A stretch of 64,000 bases of DNA from Nitrospina sp. (GTDB lineage: Bacteria; Nitrospinota; Nitrospinia; Nitrospinales; VA-1), in the NCBI GenBank assembly GCA_018653085.1, contig JABIAY010000049.1, positions 1 to 64,000 of the forward strand. Reading direction: 5' to 3'. The position numbers were made by a program, and so were the translations under genes. Under the pieces are notes generated by a model that was not told the DNA's origin, searched no databases, and saw only the letters and a program-made list of their open reading frames with translations. This document shows, piece by piece, positions 43,643 to 51,662 of the stretch (position 1 is its first letter; each line of letters begins with the position of its first letter).

Positions 43643-44431
43643 GTGAAATCCAAAAAAACGGTTTTGCAGATGGTGCCAGTCAAACCGGATCAAGATATGC
43701 ACTCCACTCTCCTGAACCTGAAAAACCAGTTCGGGGCTTGCGGACTCAAGCTGTCCACTGAAGACGCTGGCATGAGCATCGAGCAGATCGCTTACTGGGC
43801 AGAAGGCAAACCCCTGCCTGCCGTGGTTAAGATTGGCGGACCCAACGCCAGGAACGATATCAAACAACTTTTGCCTCTGAATATTGATGGATTGATCGCC
43901 CCGATGGTGGAGTCGCCTTATGGTCTGGAAAATTTCATCTCTGCGGTGCGAGACTTCACCACCCCCATGCGGTTTGAGCGATTAAAAAAACAGATCAATA
44001 TCGAAACCGAGACCGCAGTCCGGCAACTGGACTCCATCCTCTCGGCTCCAGAAGCGGAATATCTCGACGAGATCACCATCGGTTGCAGTGACCTGTCTGA
44101 ATCGATGAAGAAACCCAAGTGGGATGAAAGCTTCGTGGCTCAGGTTGTAGAGGTGGTAAAAAAAATTAAAAGCAAAAATATTCCTGTCTCGGTGGGAGGC
44201 GGCATCACCCCCGAGACCATTGATGGCTATCTGGAAACCGTCCAACCGGATAAATTCAACACACGGGTCATCAACTTCAAAGTGGAGCCGGGCCGGGACT
44301 ATGCGGAAGCGGTTCGCTTGGCGTTGCGTTTTGAGATCCTCATGCTCGAACACGATGCCTCCCATCAATTCATCTCCCGCGATGAAGAAAAGTTCCGCAT
44401 CAAAGAACTGAAAAAGAGATTAAACCACTAG
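43643..44431 (+). CDS. HpcH/HpaI-type aldolase (citrate lyase beta-like)
   Basis: 262 residues. GTG 43643 follows the TAG of the previous gene without a gap; GGGGGAACG is the ribosome site. The TIM-barrel pattern of HpcH/HpaI and citrate-lyase-beta proteins is visible: LPAVVKIGGPNARNDIKQLL, NIDGLIAPMVESPYGLENFI, DEITIGCSDLSESM and IPVSVGGGITPETID. Family members cleave or form C-C bonds using pyruvate, acetyl or oxaloacetate units with a metal ion. Its pairing with the ATP-grasp/FMN protein and proximity to ATP-citrate lyase suggest an organic-acid pathway. The last residues (KRLNH) and stop fall on an interspersed repeat. Confidence 0.72.
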   Translation: MKSKKTVLQMVPVKPDQDMHSTLLNLKNQFGACGLKLSTEDAGMSIEQIAYWAEGKPLPAVVKIGGPNARNDIKQLLPLNIDGLIAPMVESPYGLENFISAVRDFTTPMRFERLKKQINIETETAVRQLDSILSAPEAEYLDEITIGCSDLSESMKKPKWDESFVAQVVEVVKKIKSKNIPVSVGGGITPETIDGYLETVQPDKFNTRVINFKVEPGRDYAEAVRLALRFEILMLEHDASHQFISRDEEKFRIKELKKRLNH

Positions 44432-44495
44432 GCGTGGGGCCAGCGTGCCGTAGCTCTGTCTGGCTAGCAAAAAGTTGTCTCGGCTTAAAGAGTGA
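44423..44495. repeat. Composite interspersed repeat supplying the aldolase stop codon
   Basis: AACCACTAGGCGTGGGGCCAGC, then GCTCTGTCTGGCTAGCAAAA, then TTGTCTCGGCTTAAAG. TAG is the aldolase stop. The inverted order of the TTGTCTCGGCTTAA module relative to 17823 shows copies in both orientations. Confidence 0.8.
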
Positions 44496-44514
44496 TTACT
44501 ATATTCCCTCCCAC

Positions 44515-44600
44515 GGGAGTGGGCTAGGCACCGGGCAACGCCCGGTGGTAATGCGGCGGTGACGCTTACGCGACCGCCAAAAGCGTGAGCCTTTGTTCAG
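44515..44600. repeat. Second palindromic repeat block before aclB
   Basis: GGCACCGGGCAACGCCCGGTGG is a hairpin (CACCGGGC-AA-CGCCCGGTG). It is followed by GCGGTGACGCTTACGCGACC and GCCAAAAGCGTGAG, which matches in reverse complement the element at the ilvD end (10579-10640). Confidence 0.75.
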
Positions 44601-44612
44601 TGGTCTTCGCTA

Positions 44613-44712
44613 CGTCATCGCGAGCGACTGAAAGGAGCGTGGCGATCCAGAGTTTCGCTGGATTGCTTCACGGAGCCTGTGCTGAGCGTAACCGAAGTAT
44701 TCGCAATGACGA
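44613..44712. repeat. GTCATCGCGA-bounded interspersed repeat
   Basis: The ends TCATCGCGAGCGAC and GTATTCGCAATGAC are inverted copies. The internal GCGTGGCGATCCAGAGTTTC GCTGGATTGCTTC is shared exactly with 59099-59132. This is a widespread type of non-coding palindromic repeat; copy at 59076-59149. Confidence 0.8.
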
Positions 44713-44786
44713 CTTATGCAAAACCCTCCCTTAAATAGAAGCAATCCCTTCCCGTTTTTCCCTGCAATAATTCATTCAGGATATTA

Positions 44787-44814
44787 TTGACAAAAGACTG
44801 AAATGTCTTACAAT
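44787..44814 (+). promoter_or_regulatory. Strong sigma70-type promoter for aclBA
   Basis: TTGACA, 16 bp, TACAAT, the only near-consensus pair before the operon. Start of transcription is expected near 44821, leaving about 140 nt of leader before aclB. Confidence 0.65.
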
Positions 44815-44963
44815 ACATCCCTCGATTTACCCTGAAACTGTGTAAATATGTGGGCTTGGTCGGATTTCGGTATGTCTGGCAGGGTCCCGTTAAATTATTG
44901 ATTCTTTAGACTCTCACACCCAAAACCCTTTTTAATTTTTATTTTGGAAGGCAGGAGAAGACG

Positions 44964-46232
44964 ATGCAGATAACTGGCATGCTTTGGGGACGTAAATTAT
45001 TGGACCTCGTGGAATTTCCCCACTCAGAAGTGCGAGGCCCTGAACTCAGTGTCGATGAGATCAAAGACATGATCAAACGGCACGGTCAGATTTTTATCAA
45101 GCCGTTGTTCAAAGGCGGAGTTGGTAAAAAAGGCAAGGCCGGTTTGATGGGCCGGGTAGACAATATCACCGATGCCCTGAAAGAAAAAGAACGCCTCTAT
45201 TTTGCCGAACATGTCGATGGATTCAATAAAGTGAAGTCCGACGGCGTGACCTATGAAGGGGGAGTGCCTGCCGACTTCGAAGTCTATTTTTCTATTTCCG
45301 AAAGCACGGAGCACCGTTGTCCGATAATGACCATCACCCACCACGGTGGAGTTGATATCGAAGAGTTGGGCGAAGATAAACTTAAAGTGGTTCCGTTTGA
45401 TGCCTTGACCGGACTGAAAGCGTTTCATGTCTCCAATGCGTTGATGGAACTGGGTGCGCCCACAGCATTGATCAGTCCGCTGGTGCAGAATCTGCCCAAA
45501 CTCTGGGACCTTTATAATAACTATGGCATGTTGATGCTGGAGCTCAACCCCATTCGCATGCAATCAGGCAAAGGCGGACGCCTGGCACCGGTGGCCTGCG
45601 ATTTTAAATGCGCGTTTGATCAGGACGATCCGGCCTGGAAACGTTTGAATCTTCCATCGCATCTGTTCGCTTCCGACTACTCTGAGTTTGAACAGGAGAT
45701 CAACCAGCTCCGCACCTATCAGGGACAGAGTGACGTGTTTGTTATGAATGATAAGGGAACCATCACTGCGCCGACATTCGGCGGCGGTGCCAACGCCATG
45801 GTCACGGAACTTCTCGGTGAAGAGGCGACCATCTCTTCCGATTTTGGCGGCAATCCCCCTTACGTAAAAATGAACGATATTTCCCGAATCAGTTTTAAAT
45901 ACTGGTTGCCGCAATCCAATGTGCTGTTCATCATCGGCGGTAAGGCCAATAACACGGATATCTATGAAACGTTCCGCGCCATGGGTGACGGACTGCGGGA
46001 GTTCTTCCAGACTCACGGTCCGATCCCTCTGTTTGTCGTAGTAGGCCGGGGCGGACCCAATGTTATTCGCGGGATGAACTATTTGCAGGAAATTCTCGAC
46101 TCTTTAGGAATCCCCTACCGTTTCTTCGGGCACGACAGTGCCATGTCCGAGGTCATCAACTACGCTCTGGCTGTTAATGAGTGGATGAAGAACGGCGGCA
46201 AAGACGAGATTAAAGCAAAACTTAAAATATAA
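44964..46232 (+). CDS. aclB: ATP-citrate lyase, small (ATP-grasp) subunit
   Basis: 422 residues. The fold is that of succinyl-CoA-synthetase beta: ATP-grasp residues in IKDMIKRHGQIFIKPLFKGG and LMLELNPIRM, then the ligase domain with TFGGGANAMVTELLGEEATI, FIIGGKANNTDIYETFRAMG and VVVGRGGPNVIRGMNYLQEI. With AclA it makes acetyl-CoA and oxaloacetate from citrate, CoA and ATP, closing the reductive TCA cycle for CO2 fixation. It is slightly longer than the Chlorobium-type subunit. GGCAGGAGAAGACG precedes the ATG, with a near-consensus promoter 150 bp upstream. aclA follows by 39 bp. Confidence 0.93.
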   Translation: MQITGMLWGRKLLDLVEFPHSEVRGPELSVDEIKDMIKRHGQIFIKPLFKGGVGKKGKAGLMGRVDNITDALKEKERLYFAEHVDGFNKVKSDGVTYEGGVPADFEVYFSISESTEHRCPIMTITHHGGVDIEELGEDKLKVVPFDALTGLKAFHVSNALMELGAPTALISPLVQNLPKLWDLYNNYGMLMLELNPIRMQSGKGGRLAPVACDFKCAFDQDDPAWKRLNLPSHLFASDYSEFEQEINQLRTYQGQSDVFVMNDKGTITAPTFGGGANAMVTELLGEEATISSDFGGNPPYVKMNDISRISFKYWLPQSNVLFIIGGKANNTDIYETFRAMGDGLREFFQTHGPIPLFVVVGRGGPNVIRGMNYLQEILDSLGIPYRFFGHDSAMSEVINYALAVNEWMKNGGKDEIKAKLKI

Positions 46233-46271
46233 CTTAATATCGTATAACTATTTTCCTCATTGGAGGTTTGA

Positions 46272-48986
46272 ATGCATAAGAAAGGCGTGGGAGATTTCCC
46301 CTTTTACTGTGGCATCAATTCCTTGTCTGAACTGGCAACCAAGGATGACAGGGTCGTGGTCTTGAATATTCTGGGTAAAGAAAGCTCAGGCGTGACACCC
46401 ATCAGCAACGATTATTCCGGTGGCAATATTGTGTTCGGCACTGGCCCGGGTAAATCTGGTAAATCCCTGATGACCAAATCGGGCAAGATCCCCGTTTACA
46501 ATTCCATTAGGGAAGGACTTGATGCCGGTCATAAGTTCAACACTGTGGTGATCTACCTGCCGCCCTCAGGCGTGAAAGATGGAATTGCTGAAGCGGTGAA
46601 GGAAAATCCGGATTTAACAAAAGCCATTATCCTGACCGAAAAAGTATCGGTCAAAGATTCCCGTGTTATGCGTGCCATTTGTCAGGCCAACGGCGTTGAC
46701 CTGTTTGGCGGCAACTGCCTTGGGTTGGCGGATGCATGGAACCATGTTCGCCTCGGCGGTGCGCTGGGTGGCAACGCTCCGGAAGAATCCCTGGTCAAGG
46801 GAACGGTGGCCCTGTTTTCCAATTCCGGTAACTTCACCACCACCATTGCGGTTTATCTGACCACGGCGGGGTGGGGCACCACCACTTCTGTCTCCAGTGG
46901 TAAGGACGTTTACATTCAATATGGGGCGAAAGAGTTCCTGTATGCCTTTGACAATGATGACCGCTCAAAAGTTGCGGTGATGTATAGCGAGCCGGGCGGA
47001 TATTATGAATACGGTCTCAAATCCGACAAACCCATTGTTGCCTGTGTCGTGGGTCGCTGGAAAGCCAGACTGAGCAAAGCCTGTGGTCATGCCGGGTCAC
47101 TGGCTGGTTCCGGAGACGATGCCCTGGCCAAAGAGCAATGGTTCATGGACTATTTTGGCGTGGATGGCATCTACACTCCACAGAAACCGATCTTCTCGAA
47201 AAAGGGTGCGTTGGTGACCAATATAGCCCACATCCCGGAAGCGGTGAGCAAGGTGATGGAGCTGAACGGACAGAAGCCTGACTTTGAACCAAAAGGAAGC
47301 CTGGCTCTGAAAAGCTGGTTCGGCAACAACCAGGGCCTGTCGTTACCGCCTGAGCTGGATATTCCGGTTGTTGAAGCGGCGAACCCCTACAACGAACAAA
47401 TTGAAGCTCTGAATAAAATGGTCGGTGCCCAGCATCGCCGGGAGACCCTCAAGGATGCCAGTGGCGCTTCCATGATGGACCCGAAAACCCAGGTTTCAAA
47501 AATTCATAGCACTTCGATTCTCGATGCTTCTTTAAAAACCTTTGAAGCCAATCTGGTGTTCGCGTTGACCCGGGTTTACCCTTGCGAATATGGCGAAAAG
47601 ATTGCCAACCTCGCGCTGAATATGTACGTCAACCAGCACGGTCAGCCGACCCTGGCCGCCGCTCAAGCGGCAAGGGAAAATGGCAACTCCCCGAACACGG
47701 TGGTGTCATCGGCAGTCGCTATTTGCGGTAAGAAAATGGTTCAGAAAGCCATGGATGCTTCCAATGCGCTTCTGGAATTGTTCCAGTTCAGCAAGATGAA
47801 CGATCCGCGCGAGAAGTTCGATTATGCCGAGCAGTTGAAATCAGCCGACAAGTATAAAGACGCGCTTCTTGCAGACGGCGAAGATCATTGCGCAGAAAAA
47901 CTGGCTACATGTCTCAATAGTGCCGGTCATTCTGTTTTCGTCCAGTTTGTGCAGGATTATGCCAAAGCCAATGGCGGCAAACTTTCCACCGATGCGCTGT
48001 TCGCCGCTGTATGGACCACTTTGGGATGGGAAGCTCTGAGAACCAAAAAGATTTCCAAAGGCACATTGGGGCGCCTGCCCTGGTATTCGCGTATCTATAG
48101 CACCATCGTTGGCGTTTCCGCTCCGGCTGAACGGTTCACCGAAGACAGCATCGCTGGAGTGAAGCTGGAAGAGTTGATTCCAAATTACAGTTTCACTAAA
48201 ACGGCATTTGTTACGCTTCTGGGCCGGCAACCATCGGAGTCGGAGTTCTATGAGTTCCAGGTGTTGCTCGGACTTATTATCACTAATGGACCAGGTACCA
48301 TCTCGGCTCAGGGTTGTAAGGGAGCGGTCAGTGCGGATGGACCGGAACAACCGCAACGGGTTCAGTTGAACAAGGCCTTTATCGGGTTTCTCACTCATAC
48401 CGGATTCGCCCATGGCGGAAACGGTTATGAAGCCGCGGCCTTCCTCATCGAAAACTTTAAGGGCAAAGGTCTTAAAAATGCCGCCGATACCGGGCATGGG
48501 CTGGACCTCGGTGCGATGGCTATGGAAGTGGCGAACAACTACTCCGACTATAAAAAGAAACAGAAAGCGATTGGCAATCTCGATTATGCCAAATTGCCCT
48601 GTGTCAACCACCCGATATTCAAAGGGAAAGATGTTAACTACGACCCCCGGGAAGTTTTTGTGCAGGGTCTTTTTAAAGATAAGGGTATCAATAACGTTTT
48701 TCTCGATTTCTACCACAGCCTGGTGGAGGCTCTTTTCAAGGCTAAGGTCAGCAAAAATGTTTATTGCGTAAACATTGACGCGGTCATTGCTGTGATCCTG
48801 CTTAAAGTTGTCTGGGCCGATTTCAATGACGGCAAGATGAAGGAAGAGGATATCGAGTCTGCCAGTTTTGCGACCTTCCTGTTCGGCAGGATGATCGGTT
48901 GCGCCGCAGAAATTGAGGACCACACTTCGCGTGGAAAAAATATGGATACCCGTACCCCTGCTAGCAAGTGCAGTTACGTGGGGTAG
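46272..48986 (+). CDS. aclA: ATP-citrate lyase, large subunit (large 'type II' form)
   Basis: 904 residues, much longer than the about 610 of Chlorobium-type AclA. The CoA-binding/ligase part carries the phosphohistidine loop ACGHAGSLAGSGDDALAKEQ (His273). The C-terminal third is the citrate-synthase-like lyase module (FAHGGNGYEAAAFLIEN, GRMIGCAAEIEDHTSRGKNM DTR). About 250-300 residues between residue 390 and 640 are not accounted for by the standard subunit and look helical, with citrate-synthase-like features (GTLGRLPWYSRIYSTIVGVS). Citrate binding and lyase residues appear intact. GGAGG stands five bases before the ATG. A strong terminator follows, so the operon is aclBA. Confidence 0.92.
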   Translation: MHKKGVGDFPFYCGINSLSELATKDDRVVVLNILGKESSGVTPISNDYSGGNIVFGTGPGKSGKSLMTKSGKIPVYNSIREGLDAGHKFNTVVIYLPPSGVKDGIAEAVKENPDLTKAIILTEKVSVKDSRVMRAICQANGVDLFGGNCLGLADAWNHVRLGGALGGNAPEESLVKGTVALFSNSGNFTTTIAVYLTTAGWGTTTSVSSGKDVYIQYGAKEFLYAFDNDDRSKVAVMYSEPGGYYEYGLKSDKPIVACVVGRWKARLSKACGHAGSLAGSGDDALAKEQWFMDYFGVDGIYTPQKPIFSKKGALVTNIAHIPEAVSKVMELNGQKPDFEPKGSLALKSWFGNNQGLSLPPELDIPVVEAANPYNEQIEALNKMVGAQHRRETLKDASGASMMDPKTQVSKIHSTSILDASLKTFEANLVFALTRVYPCEYGEKIANLALNMYVNQHGQPTLAAAQAARENGNSPNTVVSSAVAICGKKMVQKAMDASNALLELFQFSKMNDPREKFDYAEQLKSADKYKDALLADGEDHCAEKLATCLNSAGHSVFVQFVQDYAKANGGKLSTDALFAAVWTTLGWEALRTKKISKGTLGRLPWYSRIYSTIVGVSAPAERFTEDSIAGVKLEELIPNYSFTKTAFVTLLGRQPSESEFYEFQVLLGLIITNGPGTISAQGCKGAVSADGPEQPQRVQLNKAFIGFLTHTGFAHGGNGYEAAAFLIENFKGKGLKNAADTGHGLDLGAMAMEVANNYSDYKKKQKAIGNLDYAKLPCVNHPIFKGKDVNYDPREVFVQGLFKDKGINNVFLDFYHSLVEALFKAKVSKNVYCVNIDAVIAVILLKVVWADFNDGKMKEEDIESASFATFLFGRMIGCAAEIEDHTSRGKNMDTRTPASKCSYVG

Positions 48987-49058
48987 TTCCTTATTGTTTG
49001 TCCATGAAAAACCGCGGTTAGTGGACGGTTGGTAAAAAATAGGTTGTAAAAAATCAGG

Positions 49059-49098
49059 AAGCCTTTACCCTTAAATGGGTGAAGGCTTTTTGATTTTT
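49059..49098 (+). terminator. Rho-independent terminator of aclBA
   Basis: AAGCCTTTACCC-TTAAAT-GGGTGAAGGCTT, 12 bp with one wobble, followed by TTTTGATTTTT. It rules out a PilZ start at 49075. Confidence 0.9.
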
Positions 49099-49164
49099 AT
49101 GGAAAGTTGTGGTAAATATAGCGGTTTAGTGGCAGATTATTTGAATCGCAGAGGGATCAGGGAT

Positions 49165-49533
49165 ATGGGGGAGCAGAGAAATTTTCCGCGTTCATTAGTG
49201 GACTTGACCGCTAAAATCCGGATCGGAGATCAGTGGGTGGTTTGCAAGGTCATTGATCTTTCGGTGGAAGGGATTTCGTTGCAAGTAGGGCAACTGCTTA
49301 AAGTGGGTGAGTTGACCACGATTGAATTGGAGCATAGTGAGTGGATGAAGAAAAACCAGGTGCAGGCCGAAGTGCTCCGTTGCGATAGCCATCCTGTTGA
49401 AACAACCCCATATCATTTGGTGGCAAGGCTGATCAAGCCGAACGATGAATACCTGATGGGTGCTATGGCTTTGGTTCACGGTTCCGGTCCGAAGCAGGAT
49501 CGGCGAGATGAAAAGAGGGATGATGGAAGATAA
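49165..49533 (+). CDS. PilZ-domain protein
   Basis: 122 residues from ATG 49165. A frame open from 49075 would lie across the aclBA terminator and is not used. The PilZ pattern is RNFPRSLVDLTAKI followed by VIDLSVEGISLQV, close to the c-di-GMP-binding RxxxR and (D/N)xSxxG motifs; here the RxxxR part is NFPRSLVDL with only one Arg, so binding may be weakened. Effectors of this kind control motility, adhesion or exopolysaccharide. The end overlaps the globin start by 14 bases, so the two are coupled. Confidence 0.8.
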   Translation: MGEQRNFPRSLVDLTAKIRIGDQWVVCKVIDLSVEGISLQVGQLLKVGELTTIELEHSEWMKKNQVQAEVLRCDSHPVETTPYHLVARLIKPNDEYLMGAMALVHGSGPKQDRRDEKRDDGR

Positions 49534-49951
49534 TACTCTGTTGCAGGAAGTCGGTGGCAAGTCGGTGTTGGAAAAAGTCCATAAACTTTTTTACGACAAA
49601 CTTTACGAGCATCCCTGGTTGAAGAAGTTTTTTCTGCACATTGATCAGAAGCTCATTGAAAATCAGCAGACCGACTTCATGGTTGCCAATATGGGCGGCG
49701 GTAAAATCTATTCCGGCGGCATGCCCAAAAATGTGCATAGGCATATGTATATTACTGAGGAAATGTTTGACCTGAGAACCAAAATTTTAAGGGAATCCAT
49801 TCTGGCATGCGGTGTGGTGGAAGATTTAGCCGACCGATGGATTCGCATAGACGGTGCGTTCAAACATTCCCTCGTTAAATCCGGTGTAGACCAATGCGAG
49901 AAACGCTTCTTCACCGATGAAATCCTCAACTTCCCCAAACCCCCCCACTAG
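49520..49951 (+). CDS. Truncated hemoglobin-like globin
   Basis: 143 residues from ATG 49520 or 49523, behind GAGGG. Truncated globin signature: VHKLFYDKLYEHPWLKKFF, then TDFMVANMGGG, YSGGMPKNVHRHMYITEEMF, and a C-terminal DLADRWIRIDGAFKHSLVK helix. The proximal histidine would be His in KNVHRHM. Roles in the family are O2/NO binding or NO detoxification. It overlaps the PilZ gene, suggesting a joint unit. Its stop codon is supplied by an interspersed repeat (FPKPPH, TAG). Confidence 0.85.
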   Translation: MMEDNTLLQEVGGKSVLEKVHKLFYDKLYEHPWLKKFFLHIDQKLIENQQTDFMVANMGGGKIYSGGMPKNVHRHMYITEEMFDLRTKILRESILACGVVEDLADRWIRIDGAFKHSLVKSGVDQCEKRFFTDEILNFPKPPH

Positions 49952-50046
49952 GCGTGGGGCCGGTACTGCATTGCCCGTCAAGCAGACAATGCCATCAAGC
50001 GCAACACTTTAATAATTCCCCCTGATAAGGGGGATTGAGGGGGTTG
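49940..50046. repeat. Repeat pair at the globin 3' end
   Basis: CCCCCACTAGGCGTGGGGCC includes the globin stop TAG. After CAATGCCATCAAGCGCAAC comes TTCCCCCTGATAAGGGGGAT and TGAGGGGGTTG, identical to the unit at 30117-30147. Two repeat families lie side by side. Confidence 0.8.
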
Positions 50047-50146
50047 CTTTTTCTGCGAGAATATATGTGTGGTTGGCATTTGCAGGCCGAGTTCAAGTTA
50101 TAATCCACAGATAAAGCTATTGCAAACTCCCCATGGAGGGTCTCCA

Positions 50147-50887
50147 TTGCAGGCACAGACAGGGGTGTTGACACCCCCGAAACAACATTCATTGATTCAG
50201 GTTTATAGCTTTGAAGACCTGCCGCTGATCACCATGAACGTGGCAAGAATTGGAGCCCAGACACCTGGCCTGGCTTCGGAAATTGCTGGAAACGAGAAGC
50301 ATTACGCCGTGGTCGGGTTCGGCCCCATGACCTGGACATGGCTCACACCCGACAAACCGGTCCCCGGCGGGTTCAGAGCGTTTGATGAAACCGAAATAGC
50401 AGGACAAGACGTTGCCGAAACTGAAGGAGATATCCTGCTTTATTTTTCTTCCGACCATGCTGACCTGAACCGGGTAATGGGCAATCAGGTGCGCGACCTG
50501 TTTGGCAACGATGGTGAACTCATTGAAGAGGTTGTGGCGGAAAGTTTTGTCCGGGCGAACGATACGAAAAGTATCGCGGAAAATATTTTGATCGCTGGCA
50601 CCACAAATCGCGATACCGAGCAAAGCAGTTTTGTTTTCACCCAGCGGTTTCAGGGTGAAGAGGAAATCCTTTCAACACAATATCAGACCTGTTTCTCCTG
50701 CAAAGGCGACCGTTACACAATGACCTTCAGCAACAACCCGGCTGAACTGGAAGCATATGGGGAATCCGTCCCCCCTGTTTCACGCGGACTGTTTTTCATC
50801 CCCTCCCTTGACCTGTTGACCAGCCTTAGAATGGGCGGCATCCGTATGGGTTCTCTCGCCATCAACGCCAAATGGAAAGGCCACTAG
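50147..50887 (+). CDS. Degenerate DyP-type-peroxidase-like protein
   Basis: 246 residues from TTG 50147, six bases after GGAGGG; a GTG at 50069 has no ribosome site. The opening QTGVLTPPKQHSLIQVYSFE, then HYAVVGFGPMTWTWL, GDILLYFSSDHADLNRVMGN, SSFVFTQRF and SRGLFFIPSLDLLTSL follow the order of YfeX-like DyP peroxidases. But the GxxDG motif is replaced (NDTKSIAENILIAGTTNRDT) and about 60 residues between SFVFTQRF and YQTCFSC, including the heme proximal His, are missing. The protein probably cannot bind heme. The last residues and stop (KGH, TAG) come from an interspersed repeat; the displaced original end is at 51633-51668. Activity is doubtful. Confidence 0.7.
   Translation: MQAQTGVLTPPKQHSLIQVYSFEDLPLITMNVARIGAQTPGLASEIAGNEKHYAVVGFGPMTWTWLTPDKPVPGGFRAFDETEIAGQDVAETEGDILLYFSSDHADLNRVMGNQVRDLFGNDGELIEEVVAESFVRANDTKSIAENILIAGTTNRDTEQSSFVFTQRFQGEEEILSTQYQTCFSCKGDRYTMTFSNNPAELEAYGESVPPVSRGLFFIPSLDLLTSLRMGGIRMGSLAINAKWKGH
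50848..50877 (+). repeat. Left 30-bp direct repeat flanking the HigBA cassette
   Basis: GGGTTCTCTCGCCATCAACG CCAAATGGAA, matching 51633-51662 with one difference. It encodes GSLAINAKWK near the end of the DyP-like protein. Confidence 0.9.
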
Positions 50888-51006
50888 CGTGGCAGGCAAA
50901 TTAACGGCTGACGGTCGCTACGCTCCCGAGCCGTAAAATAAAAAATAATTTTCTATGCGGCTCGCGAAGACGGGTGGAGGCGATCGCTTTATTTCTGGTG
51001 CGCCGC
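50878..51006. repeat. Interspersed repeats between the DyP-like gene and higA
   Basis: GGCCACTAGCGTGGCAGGC and ACGGCTGACGGTCGCTACGC give the new stop codon of the DyP-like gene. CGCCGCCTAGGCGTAGGG is a palindrome whose CTA is the higA stop on the minus strand (TAC GCC TAG GCG). Both belong to the CCACTAGGCGTGG family. Confidence 0.75.
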
Positions 51007-51303
51007 CTAGGCGTAGGGTTGGATTTCTTGTTGCAGGGAGGTTGCGAGTTGATCCTGCGTGATATCAAGATCGTAGTCCATTTGTAGTCCGAGCCAGAAC
51101 TGGGGCGACATTTTGAAAAAGAGGCCCAGCCTCAAGGCGGTGTCGGCGGTGATGGAGCGTTTACCTTGCACGATTTCGTTGATACGGCGCGGGGAGACAT
51201 GGATTTCTTTAGCCAACCGGTATTGGCTCATTTCCAATGGACTCAAAAACTCTTCCATCAAAATTTCTCCAGGATGAAGCGGTGGCATTATCTTCTTTTT
51301 CAT
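51007..51303 (-). CDS. higA: HigA-family antitoxin (XRE helix-turn-helix)
   Basis: 98 residues. PPLHPGEILMEEFL is the HigA/VapI opening, followed by the HTH (MSQYRLAKEIHVSPRRINEI VQGKRSI) and MSPQFWLGLQMDYDL. It is the downstream gene of a toxin-antitoxin pair, 12 bp after higB, the reverse of the classic antitoxin-first order but usual for higBA. It represses the operon through the palindrome at 51600-51630 and neutralises HigB. The stop lies in an interspersed repeat. Confidence 0.92.
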   Translation of the reverse strand: MKKKIMPPLHPGEILMEEFLSPLEMSQYRLAKEIHVSPRRINEIVQGKRSITADTALRLGLFFKMSPQFWLGLQMDYDLDITQDQLATSLQQEIQPYA

Positions 51304-51315
51304 TGCAAAACCCTA

Positions 51316-51603
51316 TTAATGATAATCAACGATTTCTACTTCGTAAGCATCTTTGTTTTTCCAGAGAAAACAGAGCCTCCACTGGTCGTTGATACGAATA
51401 CTGGACTGGCCTTTTTGTTTCCCCTTCAAAGTTTCCAAGTGATTGGAAGGCGGTTGCCGGAGGTCGTTCATATCGGTAGCTCGATCAAGCATGCGTAGTT
51501 TTCTAAGAGCTGTCCTCTGAATGCCCTGCGGAAGTTTTCGCGAAAACCCGCGCTGGAAAATCTTTTCCGTTTCCAAACATTTGAAAGTCCTGATCACACG
51601 CAT
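51316..51603 (-). CDS. higB: HigB-family toxin (RelE-like mRNA interferase)
   Basis: 95 residues with the HigB/RelE-fold end: SNHLETLKGKQKGQSSIRIN and DQWRLCFLWKNKDAYEVEIV. These contain the catalytic basic/aromatic residues (RIN, QWR) that cut ribosome-bound mRNA. ATG 51603 lies inside the inverted repeat, so transcription starts close to it. No frameshift or key residue loss. The module sits between direct repeats and appears to be inserted in the 3' end of the DyP-like gene. Confidence 0.92.
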   Translation of the reverse strand: MRVIRTFKCLETEKIFQRGFSRKLPQGIQRTALRKLRMLDRATDMNDLRQPPSNHLETLKGKQKGQSSIRINDQWRLCFLWKNKDAYEVEIVDYH

Positions 51604-51630
51604 ATAATAACGTATGGCGTTATTATATGC
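51600..51630 (-). promoter_or_regulatory. Operator/promoter palindrome of higBA
   Basis: GCATATAATAACG-TATGG-CGTTATTATATGC is a perfect 13-bp inverted repeat overlapping the higB ATG. TATAAT on the minus strand lies about 20 bases before the ATG and can serve as -10. Autoregulation by HigA here is a reasonable inference. Confidence 0.75.
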
Positions 51631-51632
51631 AA

Positions 51633-51662
51633 GGGTTCCCTCGCCATCAACGCCAAATGGAA
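51633..51662 (+). repeat. Right 30-bp direct repeat flanking the HigBA cassette
   Basis: GGGTTCCCTCGCCATCAACG CCAAATGGAA then GCAGTAG, reading GSLAINAKWKQ-stop: the likely ancestral end of the DyP-like gene, now 785 bp away from the rest. Confidence 0.9.

Noticed and set aside
47841-48923. 360-residue minus-strand frame opposite aclA
   Set aside because: Shadow of aclA, no domain and no start context.
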